The notes below the pieces were generated by a model, which saw only the letters and a list, made by a program, of their open reading frames with translations, had not been told where the DNA came from and ran no database searches. The translations under genes and the position numbers were made by a program. From Chryseobacterium culicis (lineage in GTDB: Bacteria; Bacteroidota; Bacteroidia; Flavobacteriales; Weeksellaceae), in assembly GCF_002979755.1 (NCBI RefSeq), contig NZ_PCPP01000002.1, positions 372,001 to 436,000 on the forward strand: 64,000 nt of DNA. Direction: 5' to 3'. Positions 61,064 to 64,000 of this stretch are shown here, in pieces. Each line of letters begins with the position of its first letter. Position 1 is the stretch's first letter.

Positions 61064-61219
61064 CTTCTTCAATGGAAGAAAATATTGAGTATTTATCAGC
61101 CTTTATTTACTTCGGAATTTTTCAAAATAAGTGCTTTAATTCACGAAATCAGGACGTTAAAGTTTCTTAAATAGCGTTAAACTTTTTAGAGTTATAACCC
61201 CTTGGTAATTATGTTTTTA

Positions 61220-61227
61220 TACTTTTG
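61220..61227 (+). promoter_or_regulatory. -7 box for the L,D-transpeptidase-like gene
   Basis: TACTTTTG, 30 bases before the ATG at 61258. Confidence 0.5.
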
Positions 61228-61257
61228 CCTCACTAATTTGGATTTATATAGTATTGA

Positions 61258-62013
61258 ATGAAAGGATTTTATAGCGTATTAGGCCTTGTTTACATGGTGA
61301 CGACTTCATTCTACATTTCCCCAAGAGTGGTGGCGAAAAGTGAGAATGTCAAAACAACGAAAACTGAAAAAGTAGCTGAAACGAAATCTGAGAAGAGCAC
61401 TACAGCGGTGTCTTCATCAGAAGCATTGTACCAATCTATCGCATTTGACCCTGAACATGAATTGAATTATGAAGTGTTCTCAAAAGCATTAACTGGTTAT
61501 GAAAATTTAAAAAAAGCAGGATTGCTAACCCAGGACTCGCATTTATTAACGATCTGCGATTTTTCTATGTCTTCTAATACAAAAAGACTTTGGATCATTG
61601 ATCTGGAAGACAAAAAAGTTCTGTTTAACTCATTGGTAGCACACGGAAAAAATACAGGCGAAGAATTTGCGACGAATTTTTCTAACAAGGAAAGTTCGTT
61701 ACAGAGTAGCTTAGGATTTTATATCACAGATGCAACCTATCAGGGCGACAACGGATATTCTTTGAAACTGTTGGGAATGGATAAAGGATTTAATGATGCA
61801 GCCTACAGAAGAGCAATTGTTTTGCACGGTGCTGATTATGTAAGTGATGCATTCGCGTCTATGCACAAAAGAATCGGAAGAAGTTGGGGATGCCCCGCTG
61901 TTCCCAGAGAGCTGACACAATCTATAATCAATACGATTAAAGGAAAAAACTGTCTGTTCATCTATTACCCGGATCAGAATTATCTTTCTTCCTCAGAATG
62001 GTTGAAAGCGTAA
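61258..62013 (+). CDS. L,D-transpeptidase catalytic-domain protein (YkuD_2 type)
   Basis: 251 aa. An N-terminal signal-like segment is followed by a lysine/threonine/serine-rich linker (about 25-60) and a catalytic domain. Conserved residues: HGADYV with His190 and SWGCPAVP with Cys212, the His/Cys pair of the family. It may cross-link peptidoglycan or attach proteins to it. The export signal is weak but the domain is expected in the periplasm. Confidence 0.9.
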   Translation: MKGFYSVLGLVYMVTTSFYISPRVVAKSENVKTTKTEKVAETKSEKSTTAVSSSEALYQSIAFDPEHELNYEVFSKALTGYENLKKAGLLTQDSHLLTICDFSMSSNTKRLWIIDLEDKKVLFNSLVAHGKNTGEEFATNFSNKESSLQSSLGFYITDATYQGDNGYSLKLLGMDKGFNDAAYRRAIVLHGADYVSDAFASMHKRIGRSWGCPAVPRELTQSIINTIKGKNCLFIYYPDQNYLSSSEWLKA

Positions 62014-62017
62014 AGAT

Positions 62018-62049
62018 AAAAAGAGCAGTCAAATCTGACTGCTCTTTTT
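62018..62049 (+). terminator. Terminator after the L,D-transpeptidase-like gene
   Basis: Stem AAAAGAGCAGTCA / TGACTGCTCTTTTT with an AATC loop. Confidence 0.9.
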
Positions 62050-62123
62050 CTTTTAAATAAGTTCTGCAATTCGAAAATAACAATTAAATTTATATCAACT
62101 TTTTAGCCTTAAAGTATCATAGC

Positions 62124-62555
62124 ATGATAAAAGGACCACATGACCATCATAAGAGTATAAGTGTAGATCCGGAAACTTCTGTCGGATTTATTCCCGCTAT
62201 AAGACTGATTAATAATCCTGATGGATCATGCACTTTTGAGAAAGGTAAAATGCTCACGCTTAAACCTATCAATGCAACGGTTTTCTGGATGAGTAATGAA
62301 ACGGAAGAATGGGAAAAAAGTGATCATCCAGCGCCCAGAAGACAATATGTTATTACGATCAGAGGGAATATAAGATTTAAAGTAACAGACGGCGCTACAT
62401 TTATTATTAGACCAGGAATCATCCTTTTGGCTGAAGATCTTAAAGGGGCCGGACACAGCTGGGATATGGTGGAAAGTAAAGAGTGGGAGAGGCTTTATAT
62501 CCCAATTTCAGAGAATGAGAGTGACTTTTTCATTCCTGATGCTGATTTTATGTAA
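62124..62555 (+). CDS. Cupin-fold-like protein
   Basis: 143 aa. The spacing of prolines and glycines and the segments ITIRGNIRFKVTDGATFIIRPG and LLAEDLKGAGHSW are typical of small cupins, which often bind a metal; histidines at the N-terminus (GPHDHHK) may contribute. No substrate can be inferred. It lies between two terminators. Confidence 0.78.
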   Translation: MIKGPHDHHKSISVDPETSVGFIPAIRLINNPDGSCTFEKGKMLTLKPINATVFWMSNETEEWEKSDHPAPRRQYVITIRGNIRFKVTDGATFIIRPGIILLAEDLKGAGHSWDMVESKEWERLYIPISENESDFFIPDADFM

Positions 62556-62579
62556 CAGCTAAAGATAAGATAGAATAAA

Positions 62580-62607
62580 AATCCCTGTATGTTTTCATAC
62601 AGGGATT
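62580..62607. terminator. Terminator between the cupin gene and fabF
   Basis: Stem AATCCCTGTATG / CATACAGGGATT with a short T loop and T-rich flanks, mainly on the minus strand. Confidence 0.87.
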
Positions 62608-62627
62608 CTCAATTATTTTAATTCAAA

Positions 62628-63869
62628 TTAGCTGAATTTCTTGAACACTAAAGTCGCGTTATGGCCTCCGAATCCAAAAGCATTGCTTAAGGCATAGGTA
62701 ATATCTTTTTCCTTTGCTTCTCCAAATACAATATTGATATCCTGAGGAATATTCTCATCAATACGGTGAAGATTGATTGTAGGAGGAATAATTCCGTTTT
62801 GAATGGCTTTAATGGAAAGGATGGCTTCTACTGCTCCTGCAGCACCCAATAAATGACCTGTCATGGATTTTGTGGCACTGATGTCTAGGTTTTTACTTCC
62901 TTTAAATAACTTATTAATTCCGTTCAACTCAACCAAATCTCCAAGCGGAGTAGAGGTTGCATGCGGATTAAGATAATCAATATCATCCACATTGATTCCT
63001 GCTTCATTGAGTGCCAATTGCATTGCTTTGATAGCTCCCACACCATCCGGATGAGGTGCTGTCATGTGATAAGCGTCTGCTGTCATGGCTGCTCCCACTA
63101 ACTCTGCATAGATTTTTGCGCCTCTTGCTTTAGCGTGTTCGTATTCTTCAAGAATTAATGTTCCCGAACCTTCACCCATTACAAAACCATCTCTGTCCGC
63201 ATCATAAGGACGGCTGGCAGTAGCAAAATCATCATTTCTTGTAGACATTGCTTTCATAATGGAAAATCCTCCGATTGAAGCCGGAGAAATTGCCGCTTCA
63301 GATCCACCGCTAACGATTACTTTAGCTTTTCCCAGACGAATATAGTTGAAGGCATCCATTAATGCCGTATTTCCGGTGGCACACGCAGAAACAGTGGTAT
63401 AATTGATTCCCTGCAGACCATATTTCATAGAGATCATTCCCGATGCCATATTGGCAATGAATTTTGGTACAAAGAATGGATTGAATCTTGGAGTTCCGTC
63501 ACCGGCTGCAAAATTCATGACTTCACTTTCGAAAGTCCACATTCCACCTTGTCCGGTTCCCCAGATTACTCCAATATCGAAAGGATCCATATTTTCCAGT
63601 TCAAGACCAGAATCTTTTAGAGCTTCCGCAGTGGAATACATGGCATATTGTGAAAATAAATCACTTCTTTTGATTTCGTTGTGTGTTAAATGAAGTTTTG
63701 GATCAAAGTTCTTAACCTCACATGCGAAATGTACTTTAAATTTTTCTGTATCAAAAAGGGTGATTTTATTAGCTCCACTCACTCCGTTGATACTATTTTG
63801 CCAAAATTCTTCGACATTATTTCCCAAAGGCGTCACTGCGCCCAGACCTGTAATGACAACTCTTTTCAT
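62628..63869 (-). CDS. fabF: Beta-ketoacyl-ACP synthase II
   Basis: Elongates acyl-ACP with malonyl-ACP in fatty-acid synthesis. 413 aa with the Cys-His-His triad of condensing enzymes: Cys163 in SACATGN, His in NPHATSTPLGD near residue 302, and His in MTGHLLGAAG near residue 340. The length is typical. It lies 2 bases after a thioesterase-like gene on the same strand. Confidence 0.97.
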   Translation of the reverse strand: MKRVVITGLGAVTPLGNNVEEFWQNSINGVSGANKITLFDTEKFKVHFACEVKNFDPKLHLTHNEIKRSDLFSQYAMYSTAEALKDSGLELENMDPFDIGVIWGTGQGGMWTFESEVMNFAAGDGTPRFNPFFVPKFIANMASGMISMKYGLQGINYTTVSACATGNTALMDAFNYIRLGKAKVIVSGGSEAAISPASIGGFSIMKAMSTRNDDFATASRPYDADRDGFVMGEGSGTLILEEYEHAKARGAKIYAELVGAAMTADAYHMTAPHPDGVGAIKAMQLALNEAGINVDDIDYLNPHATSTPLGDLVELNGINKLFKGSKNLDISATKSMTGHLLGAAGAVEAILSIKAIQNGIIPPTINLHRIDENIPQDINIVFGEAKEKDITYALSNAFGFGGHNATLVFKKFS

Positions 63870-63871
63870 AA

Positions 63872-64000
63872 TTAGCTATTGATTTTGAATAAATTAGAGG
63901 TTCCTCTTGCGATTAAGCGTGTTTTGTCTGCATTCCATATTTCGCATTGTGCATTGACAAATTGCTTACCTCTTTTAATGATTTTAGTTTCGGCTACAAT
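63872..64000 (-). CDS. Hotdog-fold thioesterase, PaaI-like, C-terminal end
   Basis: The last 42 codons on the minus strand (stop TAA at 63872-63874) read ...VAETKIIKRGKQFVNAQCEI and end ARGTSNLFKINS. The KIIKRGKQF / AxGTxxF pattern is typical of PaaI/YigI-type acyl-CoA thioesterases. The rest lies beyond the right edge. The 2-base spacing to fabF points to one operon. Confidence 0.8.
   Translation of the reverse strand: MVAETKIIKRGKQFVNAQCEIWNADKTRLIARGTSNLFKINS

Overview
The window looks like a chromosomal segment of a Flavobacteriia member (Bacteroidota), most likely Chryseobacterium or a close relative in Weeksellaceae. The DNA is AT-rich. Many genes have a TAnnTTTG -7 box, sometimes with a TTG/TTTG box about 20 bases upstream, in place of an E. 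coli-type promoter, and Shine-Dalgarno sequences are scarce. The gene content fits too: type III glutamine synthetase, type III pantothenate kinase, many small secreted proteins with N-terminal signals, and an AraC regulator fused to TPRs. No tRNA, rRNA, CRISPR array, insertion sequence or integrase was seen.

Layout. 1-1721: haem genes hemC (cut by the window edge) and hemA, leftward. 2137-7812: mreB-mreC-mreD-mrdA-rodA, one tightly overlapping rod-shape operon. 7913-11882: pentapeptide-repeat protein, NlpC/P60 lipoprotein, glutamine synthetase III. 12134-13853: an unrecognised 441-aa protein with an overlapping small membrane protein. 14022-22025: housekeeping and unknown genes (DinB-like, M1 aminopeptidase, coaX, GNAT, tadA). 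22079-40356: a leftward accessory block. 40591-43617: Na+/H+ antiporter and a UmuC-type polymerase. 43850-48017: three tandem C1q-like secreted proteins and an AraC/TPR regulator. 48029-64000: mostly core genes (M48 peptidase, glyS, truC, pyrD, DUF445, msrB, L,D-transpeptidase, fabF, and the end of a hotdog thioesterase).

The accessory block is the interesting part. It encodes a WYL-domain regulator and four proteins that share a short N-terminal module (about 40 residues) but carry different C-terminal parts: two M14 carboxypeptidases, a leucine-rich-repeat protein and a glycine/asparagine-repeat fibre. It also encodes an unrecognised 1273-aa coiled-coil protein, a metzincin protease, a patatin phospholipase and a phage-endolysin-like M15 peptidase. 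No capsid, tail tube, sheath, baseplate or terminase gene is present.

Eight places in the window carry the same composite promoter: a 15-bp near-palindrome (coding-strand consensus CGWCAMGTTYTGTCG), exactly 11 bases, then TAnnTTTG. Seven lie upstream of leftward genes: the WYL gene itself, both M14-fibre genes, a 57-aa acidic protein, the patatin, the M15 peptidase and, 9 kb away, the 441-aa/membrane-protein pair. The eighth lies between the antiporter and umuC, pointing leftward. Three of the regulated genes also share a conserved leader that encodes a tiny peptide (MLDSQNYV or MLNSLKYV...). My interpretation is a dispersed regulon, probably controlled by the WYL protein and possibly DNA-damage-responsive, that makes fibre-like adhesin/peptidase proteins together with lysis-type enzymes. 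The shared promoter is seen directly in the sequence; the biological role is inference.
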